Origin: Janthinobacterium lividum
GTDB lineage: Bacteria > Pseudomonadota > Gammaproteobacteria > Burkholderiales > Burkholderiaceae_D
Length of the DNA: 64,000 nt
Assembly: GCF_023509035.1 (NCBI RefSeq)
Contig: NZ_CP075583.1
Span: 2,976,001-3,040,000 of the forward strand
Direction of reading: 5' to 3'
Position numbers and translations under genes: made by a program. How positions within the stretch are numbered: the first letter of the stretch is position 1; each line of letters begins with the position of its first letter. The notes beneath the pieces are model-generated. The model worked only from the letters and a program-made list of their open reading frames with translations, made no database searches and had not been told where the DNA came from. This document shows positions 16,205 through 25,015 of the stretch, in pieces.

Positions 16205-16777
16205 TTACGACTCAGGCTCCTCGCGCTCGGCATCGCGTTCGCGGCAGCTTAATGACGCGTAATGGCCTTTGGGCATCCGGGTCTTGATCGCAACCTCGTT
16301 CAATGCATGCCGGATATCGACAGGGTCGGTCAAGGTGCAGCGCTGGGCGCGGGCGAACGCTTGCAGCTTTTGCGTGTTGCCGCGCACCCTGACCGTGACG
16401 CCGGCGCCGGGGCTGACGCAGCAGCCGATGTACTGCGAGATGTATTCTTCTTCGATGAGCACCAGTTCATGTCCCATGAAGCTTGCCGGCTTCTTCAGCA
16501 GGTAGTAATCGGTGTAATCGAAGCGCTGCTTGGGGTACTTGCCGAGGTAGCCTTCGCGCATGTAGGCTTGGATGGCCTTGCCGGAGGTGCCCACTCTGTC
16601 CGTCGTGCCCTTTTTCAGGTGCAGCGCATGGAGCAAGCCTGTTTCGAGCCCAGGATCGGCAACAGTAGCGGCAACAGTAGCGGCAACGGCGCTGGCGCTG
16701 GCGCAACTGGCGGCGAGCAGAAGAGCGCCGAGCAGGCGGCGGGTGCGGCATTCAGACATGGCAGTGATTGCTTGCAT
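16205..16777 (-). CDS. Hypothetical exported protein
   Basis: About 190 residues with a signal peptide (RRLLGALLLAASCASASAVA). Just after the cleavage region a 12-bp tandem repeat encodes ATVAATVA. The mature part has conserved-looking stretches (QAYMREGYLGKYPKQRFDYTDYYLLKKP, FMGHELVLIEEEYISQYIGCCVSPGAGVTV) and two adjacent Cys. No family recognised; probably periplasmic. The start is uncertain between ATGs at 16777 and 16759, neither with a good ribosome-binding site. Confidence 0.6.
   Translation of the reverse strand: MQAITAMSECRTRRLLGALLLAASCASASAVAATVAATVADPGLETGLLHALHLKKGTTDRVGTSGKAIQAYMREGYLGKYPKQRFDYTDYYLLKKPASFMGHELVLIEEEYISQYIGCCVSPGAGVTVRVRGNTQKLQAFARAQRCTLTDPVDIRHALNEVAIKTRMPKGHYASLSCRERDAEREEPES
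16662..16690. repeat. 12-bp tandem repeat within an exported-protein gene
   Basis: About 2.4 copies of GCAACAGTAGCG; on the minus strand it encodes the Ala/Thr/Val-rich stretch at the signal-peptide boundary. Copy-number change would be in frame. Confidence 0.5.
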
Positions 16778-16875
16778 ATATTTCACGCGAAGAGGAGAAG
16801 AGGCCAGTGTAGCGCACGCCACGCGGTACGCATGGCACAATGCGTGATTCGCATGCCACTCATCCCAGGACTTTC

Positions 16876-17259
16876 ATGACCCGCGCCATCCTTGACGAAA
16901 CCCAGATCCATCCCGCCGCCCGTCCTTTGATCGGCAGCAAGCACAAGGACATCGTGCGCGAAGTGCAGGCGGCCATCGCCGCGCATCAGGTGGTGGTGGT
17001 CGGCATGGCGCTCAATCCGTTTCCGCGCAAGGCGCGCAAGATCCTCGACGTGCTGGGTACGCCTTACCACTACCTGCAATACGGCAGCTATTTGAACCAG
17101 TGGCACCGCCGCAATGCCTTGAAAATGTGGACGGGCTGGCCCACGTTTCCCATGGTCTTTGTCAACGGTGTGCTCATCGGTGGCGCCAGCGAGCTGCAAA
17201 AGCTGGTGGAAAATGGCGAGTTCAGCGCCATGCTGGCGAAGAAAGTGCGCCAGTTTTAA
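16876..17259 (+). CDS. Glutaredoxin-like protein lacking the active-site cysteine
   Basis: A 127-residue protein with the glutaredoxin fold signature: VVVVGMALNPFPRKARKILDVLG at the first strand/helix and WPTFPMVFVNGVLIGGASELQKLVENGEF at the C-terminal TVP-like and GG motifs. Where Grx has CPFC or CGFS this protein reads LNPFPRK, and it contains no cysteine anywhere. It therefore cannot do thiol-disulfide exchange by the normal route; it may bind a partner or glutathione only. It stands alone. The chosen ATG (MTRAILDE) gives normal length. Confidence 0.82.
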   Translation: MTRAILDETQIHPAARPLIGSKHKDIVREVQAAIAAHQVVVVGMALNPFPRKARKILDVLGTPYHYLQYGSYLNQWHRRNALKMWTGWPTFPMVFVNGVLIGGASELQKLVENGEFSAMLAKKVRQF

Positions 17260-17276
17260 GACCTGCCTTACGCTCC

Positions 17277-17513
17277 TTACTCGCCTGGCCGCCACGGCGA
17301 CTTGCGCGTGCGTAAGGGGTCGAGCAAGCCGCGCAAATCGTTGTGGTCGAGCTCGTACATCAGCGCAATTAAACTACCCAGTTCGCCCGAGGGGAAGCCC
17401 TCGCGCGCGAACCAGCCCAGGTAATGGCCCGGCAAGTCGGCCAGCAAGCGCCCCTGATATTTCCCATATGGCATTTCGCGCGTGACCAGCAGCGCCAGTT
17501 TTTCTGAATTCAT
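17277..17513 (-). CDS. DUF3820 family protein
   Basis: A 78-residue protein matching DUF3820: MPYGKYQGRLLADLPGHYLGWFAREGFPSGELGSLIALM and a C-terminal GLLDPLR. The family, sometimes annotated as a quorum-sensing-regulated virulence factor, resembles the nucleic-acid-associated G-K-Y-x-G module of larger proteins; biochemical role unknown. Convergent with the glutaredoxin-like gene, divergent from the MFS gene at 17658. Confidence 0.82.
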   Translation of the reverse strand: MNSEKLALLVTREMPYGKYQGRLLADLPGHYLGWFAREGFPSGELGSLIALMYELDHNDLRGLLDPLRTRKSPWRPGE

Positions 17514-17657
17514 GCGACAGCTCCGTAATCGATCGATGCAGTGTAGCAGAACACAGTACTGTTGAATTCAGCGCAAGTATCTTCTGCCTGGAGAGGCATT
17601 TTTCGAAATAAAGAAAACCCCGATACTGCATTCCAACATCTTTTATCGGAGTTTGTC

Positions 17658-18869
17658 ATGCCCATTGCCTTGCTCGCGCTGACCCTCAGCGCATTTGCCA
17701 TCGGAACCACCGAGTTTGTCATCGTGGGGCTGTTGCCCACCATCGCCGCGGACCTGGGCGTCAACTTGCCATCGGCCGGCTTGCTGGTCAGCCTGTATGC
17801 GCTGGGCGTCGCCGTCGGCGCGCCCGTGCTGACTGCCCTGACGGGCAAGATCCCCCGCAAGACCCTGTTGCTGTCGTTGATGGTCTTGTTCACCCTGGGT
17901 AACTTACTGGCCTGGAAGTCGCCCGGCTACGAAACCCTCGTCATCGCCCGCATCCTAACGGGGCTGGCGCATGGCGTGTTCTTTTCCATCGGCTCGACCA
18001 TCGCCACCTCGCTGGTGCCGAAGGACAAGGCGGCCAGCGCGATCGCCATCATGTTTACGGGACTGACCGTGGCCCTGGTGACGGGCGTGCCGCTGGGCAC
18101 CTTCATTGGCCAGCATTTCGGCTGGCGCGAAACTTTCCTCGCTGTCTCGGCGCTGGGACTGGTGGCGTTCATCGGCAGCCTGCTGTACGTGCCATCGAAC
18201 ATCGCCCACAGCAAGCCCGCCTCGCTGTTGCAGCAAGTGCAGGTGCTGGGCCAGCCGCGCCTGCTGCTGGTGTACGCCATGACGGCCGTCGGCTATGGCG
18301 GCTCCTTCATCGCCTTTACGTATCTGGCGCCGATCCTGCAACAAGTGTCGGGTTTCAGCGCCGGCGCCGTGGGCGTGGTGATGCTCGTGTATGGCGTGTC
18401 CGTAGCGTTCGGCAATATCTGGGGCGGCAGGCTGGCCGACAAGAAGGGCCCCGTGCGTGCCCTGAAATTGATTTTCCTGCTGTTGGCGGCCGTCTTGCTG
18501 CTGTTGACCTTCACGGCGCCGCATCCCGTGCTCGTCGTCATCACCGTGCTGCTGTGGGGCGCCGTGGCCTTCGGTAACGTGGCTGGATTGCAAGTGTATG
18601 TGGTGCAGCAGGCGGAGCACTTCACGCCCCGCGCCGTTGACGTGGCCTCGGGCTTGAATATTGCCGCTTTTAACCTTGGTATCGCCGGTGGCGCCTGGGG
18701 CGGTGGCCTGATCGTGGAACACCTAGGCCTGGTGCACACGGGCTGGATCGGCGCCCTCGTCGTGCTGGGTGCGTTCGGCTTGACGGCCTTGAGCGGCCGG
18801 ATGGATCGGCGCTATCCGCTTCCCGTGCGCAGCGGCGGCGAGAAGTCGATTCATGCGGTGGGGCACTAA
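17658..18869 (+). CDS. MFS transporter, DHA1 (AraJ/YdhP-like) exporter
   Basis: A 403-residue 12-helix exporter of the same subgroup as the protein at 11932: LSAFAIGTTEFVIVGLLPTIAADLGVNLPSAG, KIPRKTLLL, LTGLAHGVFFSIGSTIATSLV and VQQAEHFTPRAVDVASGLNIAAFNLGIAGGAW. The ATG of MPIALLAL has GGAG eight bases upstream. Substrate unknown; AraJ/YdhP-like members export sugars or drugs. No regulator gene is adjacent. Confidence 0.88.
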   Translation: MPIALLALTLSAFAIGTTEFVIVGLLPTIAADLGVNLPSAGLLVSLYALGVAVGAPVLTALTGKIPRKTLLLSLMVLFTLGNLLAWKSPGYETLVIARILTGLAHGVFFSIGSTIATSLVPKDKAASAIAIMFTGLTVALVTGVPLGTFIGQHFGWRETFLAVSALGLVAFIGSLLYVPSNIAHSKPASLLQQVQVLGQPRLLLVYAMTAVGYGGSFIAFTYLAPILQQVSGFSAGAVGVVMLVYGVSVAFGNIWGGRLADKKGPVRALKLIFLLLAAVLLLLTFTAPHPVLVVITVLLWGAVAFGNVAGLQVYVVQQAEHFTPRAVDVASGLNIAAFNLGIAGGAWGGGLIVEHLGLVHTGWIGALVVLGAFGLTALSGRMDRRYPLPVRSGGEKSIHAVGH

Positions 18870-18967
18870 GCTGGCGTGGTCTACAAGTAAGTTGCTGGCA
18901 GAAAACACCAAAACGGGCGAGAGTAGGGTTTAGAATAGGGCTTACCTTCCTCTGGCCCCTACTCTCC

Positions 18968-20185
18968 ATGTCCGATACAGCAACGTCACCCCTGCGCCTG
19001 CGCGCCGCGATCAATCCGAAACCGCTGGGCGTTGCGCTATTGCTCATCGTTCTCGGCGCCTGGTACCTGGCGCTGACCGTCGGCGCCATCCAGTCCGCGC
19101 TGTACGTGGTGGGCGCCTTGCTCGGCATCACCCTGTATCACGCGGCCTTCGGTTTTACGTCCGCCTGGCGCGTTTTCATTGCCGATGGCCGCGGCGACGG
19201 CTTGCGCGCGCAAATGCTGATGCTGGCCGTCGGCGTGGCGCTGTTCTTTCCCGCGCTGTCGGCCGGCACCCTGTTCGGCACGCCCGTCGCGGGCCTGGTT
19301 TCTCCCGCCGGCACCTCGGTCATCTTTGGCGCCTTCATCTTCGGCATAGGCATGCAGCTGGGTGGCGGTTGCGCCTCCGGCACCTTGTACACGGTCGGCG
19401 GTGGCAGCACGCGCATGCTCATTACCCTGGCCGCCTTCATCGTCGGGTCCGTGATCGGCACGGCGCACATGCCATTCTGGACGGCGCTGCCGCAACTCCA
19501 GCCCATTTCCCTCGTCACAAGCCTGGGCCTGGTACCAGCGCTGGCGCTGAACTGGATCGTCTTCGCGCTGATCGCCGGTATCACGGTGCTCGTGGAAAAG
19601 CGCCGCCATGGCAAGCTCGTCGCTACGCCGCTGCGCCCGGCGCAGTCGTCGTCGTGGCTGCACGGCCCTTGGCCGCTGGTGGCGGGCGCCGTTGCGCTCG
19701 TCGTGCTGAACTTCGCCACCCTGGCCCTGTCGGGCAAGCCGTGGGGCGTGACGTCCGCGTTCGCCCTGTGGGGCGCCAAGGCCGCATCGGTGATCGGCAT
19801 CGATACGGCCAGCTGGGCGTACTGGTCGACCAAGGCCAACGCGGCCGCCCTGGCCGCGCCGCTGACGCAAGACAAGACTTCCGTGATGGACATCGGCATC
19901 GTGCTGGGCGCCATGCTGGCGGCGGCGCTGGCCGGCCGCTATGCACCCGTGTGGCGCATCCCGCGGCGCTCGATCATCGCCGCCATCGTCGGCGGCTTGC
20001 TGCTCGGCTATGGTGCGCGCCTGGCCTACGGCTGCAATATCGGCGCGTATTTCAGCGGCATCGTCTCGGGCAGCCTGCACGGCTGGCTGTGGCTGGTCTG
20101 CGCCTTCCTCGGCAACGTCATCGGCACGCGCCTGCGCCCGTGGTTCGGCCTGGAAGTGGAAAAAGTGAAACCATCCGGGTGCTGA
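18968..20185 (+). CDS. YeeE/YedE-family sulfur-compound transporter (TsuA-like)
   Basis: A 405-residue inner-membrane protein with about ten helices and the internal duplication of the YeeE/YedE (DUF395) family. Each half carries the conserved Cys motif: GMQLGGGCASGTLYTVGGGS and ARLAYGCNIGAYFSGIVSGS. In TsuA the corresponding cysteines guide thiosulfate through the membrane, so uptake of thiosulfate or a related sulfur species is expected. No YeeD/TusA partner gene is adjacent. Confidence 0.87.
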   Translation: MSDTATSPLRLRAAINPKPLGVALLLIVLGAWYLALTVGAIQSALYVVGALLGITLYHAAFGFTSAWRVFIADGRGDGLRAQMLMLAVGVALFFPALSAGTLFGTPVAGLVSPAGTSVIFGAFIFGIGMQLGGGCASGTLYTVGGGSTRMLITLAAFIVGSVIGTAHMPFWTALPQLQPISLVTSLGLVPALALNWIVFALIAGITVLVEKRRHGKLVATPLRPAQSSSWLHGPWPLVAGAVALVVLNFATLALSGKPWGVTSAFALWGAKAASVIGIDTASWAYWSTKANAAALAAPLTQDKTSVMDIGIVLGAMLAAALAGRYAPVWRIPRRSIIAAIVGGLLLGYGARLAYGCNIGAYFSGIVSGSLHGWLWLVCAFLGNVIGTRLRPWFGLEVEKVKPSGC

Positions 20186-20233
20186 TTTCATCAATCGTAA
20201 ATGGCAGTACAAGAAACTAGTGGAGCAATGTGC

Positions 20234-20872
20234 ATGGATGTATCGTACCAGGCGTTTTTAAATGCATTTCCCCAGGCGGAACGAGTGAGTGCCGATGCTG
20301 GCACGATGGCCTCCTTTGCGGACGAGGCGCTGGGGGTGGCCTTTCCCGAAGAACTTGCCGCGTTTCTGCAGCAGGCCGGTGGCGGTTATTTCGGCCGCAA
20401 CGATCTGTATTTTTTTGCGGATGGCGAAGCGCCGGCGCCGCGCGATTCGTTCCAGGAGTGGAACCGTAAAGATTTCTGGGCGGATATTTTCCCGCGTCCG
20501 GCGGATGGTGGACCCGTTTTTTTCGCGGAGACATGCTTTGGCGATCAACTCGGCTATCGCCGCGACGGCGACCGTTTTATCTTTATCCTGTTCGCCATCG
20601 ATACGTTTGAGTCGTTCGTGATCGCCCTTAGCGCCAAGGAACTGTTCGAACAGGTCTTGACTGAGCGGTTTGCCCTGGTCGACCCGCAGCGCTTGCTGGC
20701 GCTGGAAAACCGGTATGGAGTATTGCTTCGGGGTATGCATTACGCGCCGCTGGCGAGTCCACTGTTGGGTGGCAGCGGCGCGGCGGACAATTTCTGCCAG
20801 GAAACGCCAAATGTGCATTTCAGAACGGCGCTGGCGACCCTGCACACTCTGCGGCAAGCCTCGGAGAGCTAG
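20234..20872 (+). CDS. SMI1/KNR4 (SUKH) domain protein
   Basis: A 212-residue protein with a SUKH-type layout: FADEALGVAFPEELAAFLQQAGGGYFGRNDLYFF at the N-terminus, then a DxxGYRRDGDRFIFILFAIDTFESFVIALS region. SUKH proteins are often immunity proteins of polymorphic toxins, but no toxin gene is adjacent, so this is family-level inference. TGGAG eight bases before the ATG of MDVSYQ decides the start over upstream ATGs. Confidence 0.6.
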   Translation: MDVSYQAFLNAFPQAERVSADAGTMASFADEALGVAFPEELAAFLQQAGGGYFGRNDLYFFADGEAPAPRDSFQEWNRKDFWADIFPRPADGGPVFFAETCFGDQLGYRRDGDRFIFILFAIDTFESFVIALSAKELFEQVLTERFALVDPQRLLALENRYGVLLRGMHYAPLASPLLGGSGAADNFCQETPNVHFRTALATLHTLRQASES

Positions 20873-20970
20873 CGCGGAGGTGCTCTGGCGCGGATTTCGC
20901 CGGTCCCCGACAACGGGGGCGGCAATCCCGTGTATATTGCAGCCCACTTTCCATCCGCAGCGTATCGCCC

Positions 20971-22449
20971 ATGTCCCCCACCATCCTGTTTGCTGTTGTC
21001 CTCGCCTATTTCCTGATCCTGCTGGGCGTGGCGTGGCGCACTTCGCGCCACGCCACCAACGACAGTTTTTTCATCGGTAACAAGGATAGCAACTGGATGC
21101 TGGTGGCTTTCGGTATGGTGGGCACGACGCTCACGGGCGTCACTTTCATCAGCGTGCCGGGCGCCGTGGGGAGCAACGGTTTCGGCTACATCCAGTTGAT
21201 GATCGGCTATGTCCTGGGCTACCTGGCCATCACGTTTATCCTGCTGCCGCTGTACTACCGCCTGCAGCTCACGTCGATTTACCGCTACCTGGAATTGCGC
21301 CTGGGACGGCGTTCCTACCAGAGCGGGGCGGCGTTCTTCATCCTGTCGCGCCTGCTGGGCGCCACGGCGCGGCTGTATCTGGTGGTCAATATTCTGCAGG
21401 CGACGATACTCGACAGCCTGGGCGTGCCGTTTTGGCTGACTGCCAGTGTCGTGCTGCTGCTGATCCTGCTTTACACCTATGAGGGCGGCGTCAAAACCAT
21501 CGTCTGGACCGACACCCTGCAAACGGCGTGCATGCTGGCCGGCCTAGTCATCTGCAGCGTGTTTTTGCTGCGCGAGATGGACTTGTCCCTCATCGACAGC
21601 CTCGAGCGCATGCGCGCGCAAGGCCTCACGCGCATCTTTACCGTCGACCCGGACAGCCCCGCCTATGTGTGGAAACACATTCTCGCCGGCATGTTCATCA
21701 CGATCGCCATGACGGGCATGGACCAGGAAATGATGCAAAAGAACATTTCCGTGCGCACCTTGCGCGATTCGCAAAAGAACATGCTCAGCCTGACCGTGGT
21801 GCTGACGGGCGTGCTGCTGCTGTTCTTGTTCCTCGGCGGCTTGCTGCACCTGTACGCGCCGCTGGCTGGTGTGACGGCCACGGGAGACAAGCTGTTCCCC
21901 GCCGTGGTGCTCGGACATTTCCCCGCCGTGGTGCAACTGATTTTCTTCATCGCCCTCATTTCCGCCCTGTTTCCCAGCGTGGATGGGGCGCTCACTGCCT
22001 TGACGTCCACCTTCTGTATCGACATCCTCGGCCTGCAGCGCAGGCAGGATTTGAGTGCCGCGGCGCAGATGCGCTGGCGCCGCCGCGTCCACCTGGGTTT
22101 TTCCGCACTGTTTTTGATCCTGATCATGGCCTTCAAGTGGATCGATAGTCCCAGCATGATAGGCGTCATCCTGAAGCTGGCCAGCTATACCTATGGTCCA
22201 CTGCTGGGCTTGTTCGCCTTCGGCCTGCTGAGCCGGCGCGGCGTGCGCGACCGCTGGGTACCGCTGGTGGCTCTGGCCGGGCCACTGCTGTGCGCGCTGA
22301 TCGAAGGGGAGCAGGCGCGGCTGTTCGAGCATTACCGCATCGGCCTGGAATTGCTGATCCTGAATGGTGCCCTGGTGCTGGGCGGCCTGTTCCTCATTTC
22401 CACGCCGCCAGGGCAGGCTGGCCAAGGCGCGGCACACTTGTCAAAATAA
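20971..22449 (+). CDS. Sodium:solute symporter (SSS family)
   Basis: A 492-residue protein with about 13 hydrophobic helices. SSS landmarks are the N-terminal RTSRHATNDSFFIGNKDSNWMLVAFGM, TTLTGVTFISVPG, IYRYLELRLGRRSY, TYEGGVKTIVWTDTLQT and IALISALFPSVDGALTALTSTFCIDIL, which together contain the LeuT-fold and sodium-site residues. It should co-import an organic solute with sodium; the substrate cannot be told (proline, pantothenate, sugar and nucleoside carriers share these motifs). Monocistronic. Confidence 0.88.
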   Translation: MSPTILFAVVLAYFLILLGVAWRTSRHATNDSFFIGNKDSNWMLVAFGMVGTTLTGVTFISVPGAVGSNGFGYIQLMIGYVLGYLAITFILLPLYYRLQLTSIYRYLELRLGRRSYQSGAAFFILSRLLGATARLYLVVNILQATILDSLGVPFWLTASVVLLLILLYTYEGGVKTIVWTDTLQTACMLAGLVICSVFLLREMDLSLIDSLERMRAQGLTRIFTVDPDSPAYVWKHILAGMFITIAMTGMDQEMMQKNISVRTLRDSQKNMLSLTVVLTGVLLLFLFLGGLLHLYAPLAGVTATGDKLFPAVVLGHFPAVVQLIFFIALISALFPSVDGALTALTSTFCIDILGLQRRQDLSAAAQMRWRRRVHLGFSALFLILIMAFKWIDSPSMIGVILKLASYTYGPLLGLFAFGLLSRRGVRDRWVPLVALAGPLLCALIEGEQARLFEHYRIGLELLILNGALVLGGLFLISTPPGQAGQGAAHLSK

Positions 22450-22512
22450 GACGATTCCAGCCATTTTCAGTTATATTGATTTCCTTTAGGTACATAACCC
22501 CACGGAGCATCA

Positions 22513-24387
22513 ATGTCACTCAACCCCTTCCCGCCGCTGCGCCGCGGCTTTGGCGCATTCTGGCGCGCGCTGGACGCCACCCGCCGCGCGGTCATCAATC
22601 TGATTTTCCTGCTGATCGTCATTGCCATCCTGATCGCCATCTTTGGCGGCGGCGCCAAGCCCCTGGCGGAAAAGACCACGCTGGTGCTGGACTTGCAAGG
22701 CCCGCTGGTCGAGGAAACCCCGGGCGGCGTGCGCGAGGCGGTGCTGGCCAATGTCAGCGGCGAAGTCAAGAAAAACGTGCAGCTGCGCGACGTGCTGGCG
22801 GTGCTCGACACGGCGTCCAAGGACAAGAACATCGGTTCCATGGTGATCCTGCTCGACGAATTGCAGGGCGGCGGCCTCGCTTCGCTGCGCGAAGTGGCGG
22901 CCGGCGTGGAACGCTTCCGCGCCACGGGCAAGAAAGTCACGGCCTGGGGTTCGAGCTACAACCAGCGCCAGTACCTGGTGGCGGCCAAGGCCGACGAGGT
23001 ATTCCTGCACCCGATGGGCGGCGTCATGCTGGAAGGCTTTGGCCGCTACCGCAATTACTACCGCGACGCGCTCGACAAAGTGGGCGTGACGGTCAACCTG
23101 CTGAAAGTGGGCACGTATAAAAGCGCGGCCGAGCCTTTCATCGCCAACGGCCCCTCCGAAGCGGCGGCCGAAGCGGACCGTTACCTGAACAACGGTCTGT
23201 GGACCACCTACACGACGGACGTGGAAAAAGCGCGCAAGCTGCCGGCCGGCGCCATCATGCAAGCTATCGATGCGCTGCCCGCGCTGATGACGGCAGCTGG
23301 CGGCGACCTGGGCAAGCTGTCGCTGGACGCCAAGCTGGTCGACGGCCTGAAAACGCGCGACGAACTGCGCCAGTTCATGATGGCGCGTGGCGCCAAGAAC
23401 ACGGAAGGCACGAACTTCCGCCAGGTGAACTACACCGATTACCTGGCGCGGCTGCGCCCTGTGCACATCGGCGACGCCGTCGGCGTGGTTATCGCTTCCG
23501 GTGAAATCGGCGACGGCATCGCGCCACCGGGCGCCATCGGCGGCCTGTCCACCTCGCGTTTGATCCGCCAGGCCCGCGAAGACAAATCGATCAAGGCCAT
23601 CGTGCTGCGCGTCGATTCGCCGGGCGGCAGCGCCTTCGGCTCGGAACTGATCCGCCGCGAACTGGAACTGACGCGCGCCGCCGGCAAGCCGGTGGTCGTC
23701 TCGATGGGCAATGTAGCCGCTTCCGGCGGCTACTGGATCAGCACCTCGTCCGATGAAGTGATCGCTGACGCGGCCACCATCACCGGTTCCATCGGCGTGT
23801 TCGCGATTTTGCCGACGGCCGACAAGGTGGTGGAAAAACTGGGCATCCACACGGCCGGTTCGCCCACCACCTGGCTGGCCGACGCGGGTAATCCCTTGCG
23901 TCCGCTCGACCCTCGCTTCGCGCAAGTGATCCAGGGTTCGATCAACCACGTGTATGGCGACTTCCTGAACCTGGCCGCCAAGGCGCGCAAGACGACGCCG
24001 GAAAAGATCAATGAAGTGGCGCAGGGGCGCGTCTGGACAGGCTTGCAGGCGAAAGAGCGCAACCTGGTCGACCGCATCGGCAGCTATGGCGATGCGCTGG
24101 CTTCCGCCGCCAAGCGCGCCAAGCTGGGCAGCGACTACCGCGTGACGTACCTGGAGCAGGAAACGTCGAACGTGGACCGCCTGATCGGCATGTTCGGCTC
24201 CAAGGCCATGGCCTCGCTGGGGCTGGGCGAGCACGTGAAGCTGGGCCTGGCGGGCACTGGCTTGCCGGCCGACGCGGCACTGGGCATGGCGCAGGACCTG
24301 AGCTGGCTGTCCGGCATCACGCGCGAGCACAAACCGTTCATGGCCCTCACGCACTGCCTGTGCCAAGTGCCCCTGGGCGGCAAGTAA
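22513..24387 (+). CDS. sppA: Signal peptide peptidase SppA, 67K type
   Basis: A 624-residue membrane-anchored serine protease that degrades cleaved signal peptides in the periplasmic face of the inner membrane. One N-terminal helix (VINLIFLLIVIAILIAIF), then two tandem S49 domains. The catalytic dyad is Lys203 in KVGTYKSAAEPF and Ser404 in GNVAASGGYWIS, the spacing known from E. coli SppA (Lys209/Ser409, 618 residues). DSPGGSAFGSEL is the second-domain oxyanion motif. Probably monocistronic, with a small hairpin after the stop. Confidence 0.93.
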   Translation: MSLNPFPPLRRGFGAFWRALDATRRAVINLIFLLIVIAILIAIFGGGAKPLAEKTTLVLDLQGPLVEETPGGVREAVLANVSGEVKKNVQLRDVLAVLDTASKDKNIGSMVILLDELQGGGLASLREVAAGVERFRATGKKVTAWGSSYNQRQYLVAAKADEVFLHPMGGVMLEGFGRYRNYYRDALDKVGVTVNLLKVGTYKSAAEPFIANGPSEAAAEADRYLNNGLWTTYTTDVEKARKLPAGAIMQAIDALPALMTAAGGDLGKLSLDAKLVDGLKTRDELRQFMMARGAKNTEGTNFRQVNYTDYLARLRPVHIGDAVGVVIASGEIGDGIAPPGAIGGLSTSRLIRQAREDKSIKAIVLRVDSPGGSAFGSELIRRELELTRAAGKPVVVSMGNVAASGGYWISTSSDEVIADAATITGSIGVFAILPTADKVVEKLGIHTAGSPTTWLADAGNPLRPLDPRFAQVIQGSINHVYGDFLNLAAKARKTTPEKINEVAQGRVWTGLQAKERNLVDRIGSYGDALASAAKRAKLGSDYRVTYLEQETSNVDRLIGMFGSKAMASLGLGEHVKLGLAGTGLPADAALGMAQDLSWLSGITREHKPFMALTHCLCQVPLGGK

Positions 24388-24409
24388 CACCAACATACGC
24401 AGCATACCC

Positions 24410-24433
24410 AAGCCGGCTTCGCCCGGCTTGTTT
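24410..24433 (+). terminator. Hairpin after sppA
   Basis: AAGCCGG (24410-24416) and CCGGCTT (24423-24429) form a 7-bp stem followed by GTTTC; a weak intrinsic terminator. Confidence 0.45.
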
Positions 24434-24463
24434 CATATGCAGGGCAGCGATGAGGAGCAAGGC

Positions 24464-25015
24464 ATGGCAAATGACATGAATACACAAACTGACACGGCAA
24501 TCAGCATCCGCCCCTGTGCGAAGGGCGATGAACAGGCGCTGGCGCTGGTGGGGCAATCGACGTTCCTGGAGGCTTTCGCCGGCATCCTCGATGGCGCCGA
24601 CGTCATCGCCCATTGCCAGCGCCAGCACGACGTGCAGCTGTACCGCGACTGGCTGGTGCTGCCGGCCATGCGGCTGTGGCTGGCCGAGGCCACGCCAGGC
24701 GGTGCGCCCGTCGGCTACCTGGTGCTCAGCCCCGCCAGCCTGCCAGTGCCGGACCCGCGGCCGAATGACCTGGAAATCAAGCGCATCTACCTGCTGCACC
24801 GCTTCCAGGGACAGCGCGTGGGCCAGCGTTTGATGCAGGCGGCCGTCGAGCAGGCGCGCGCCAGCGGGGCAGGGCGCGTGCTGCTGGGCGTGTACGCGGA
24901 AAACCACGATGCGCTGGCGTTTTATGCGCGCTGCGGCTTTGCGCAGGTGGGCCGGCGCACCTTCCGCGTGGGCCGCACCGACTATCAGGATGTCATCCTC
25001 GGCATGACGCTGTAA
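24464..25015 (+). CDS. GNAT-family N-acetyltransferase
   Basis: A 183-residue single-domain GNAT. The acetyl-CoA site is LEIKRIYLLHRFQGQRVGQRLMQAAVEQA (Q-x-x-R-V-G-Q-R loop) followed by VLLGVYAENHDALAFYARCGFAQVGRRTF. GAGGAG six bases before the ATG of MANDMNTQ decides the start. Resembles uncharacterised acetyltransferases of the PaiA-like group; substrate unknown. Confidence 0.85.
   Translation: MANDMNTQTDTAISIRPCAKGDEQALALVGQSTFLEAFAGILDGADVIAHCQRQHDVQLYRDWLVLPAMRLWLAEATPGGAPVGYLVLSPASLPVPDPRPNDLEIKRIYLLHRFQGQRVGQRLMQAAVEQARASGAGRVLLGVYAENHDALAFYARCGFAQVGRRTFRVGRTDYQDVILGMTL

Noticed and set aside
22516..24411. Open frame of 631 codons antisense to sppA
   Set aside because: Complete overlap with a well-supported sppA; His/Arg/Gln-rich shadow composition.
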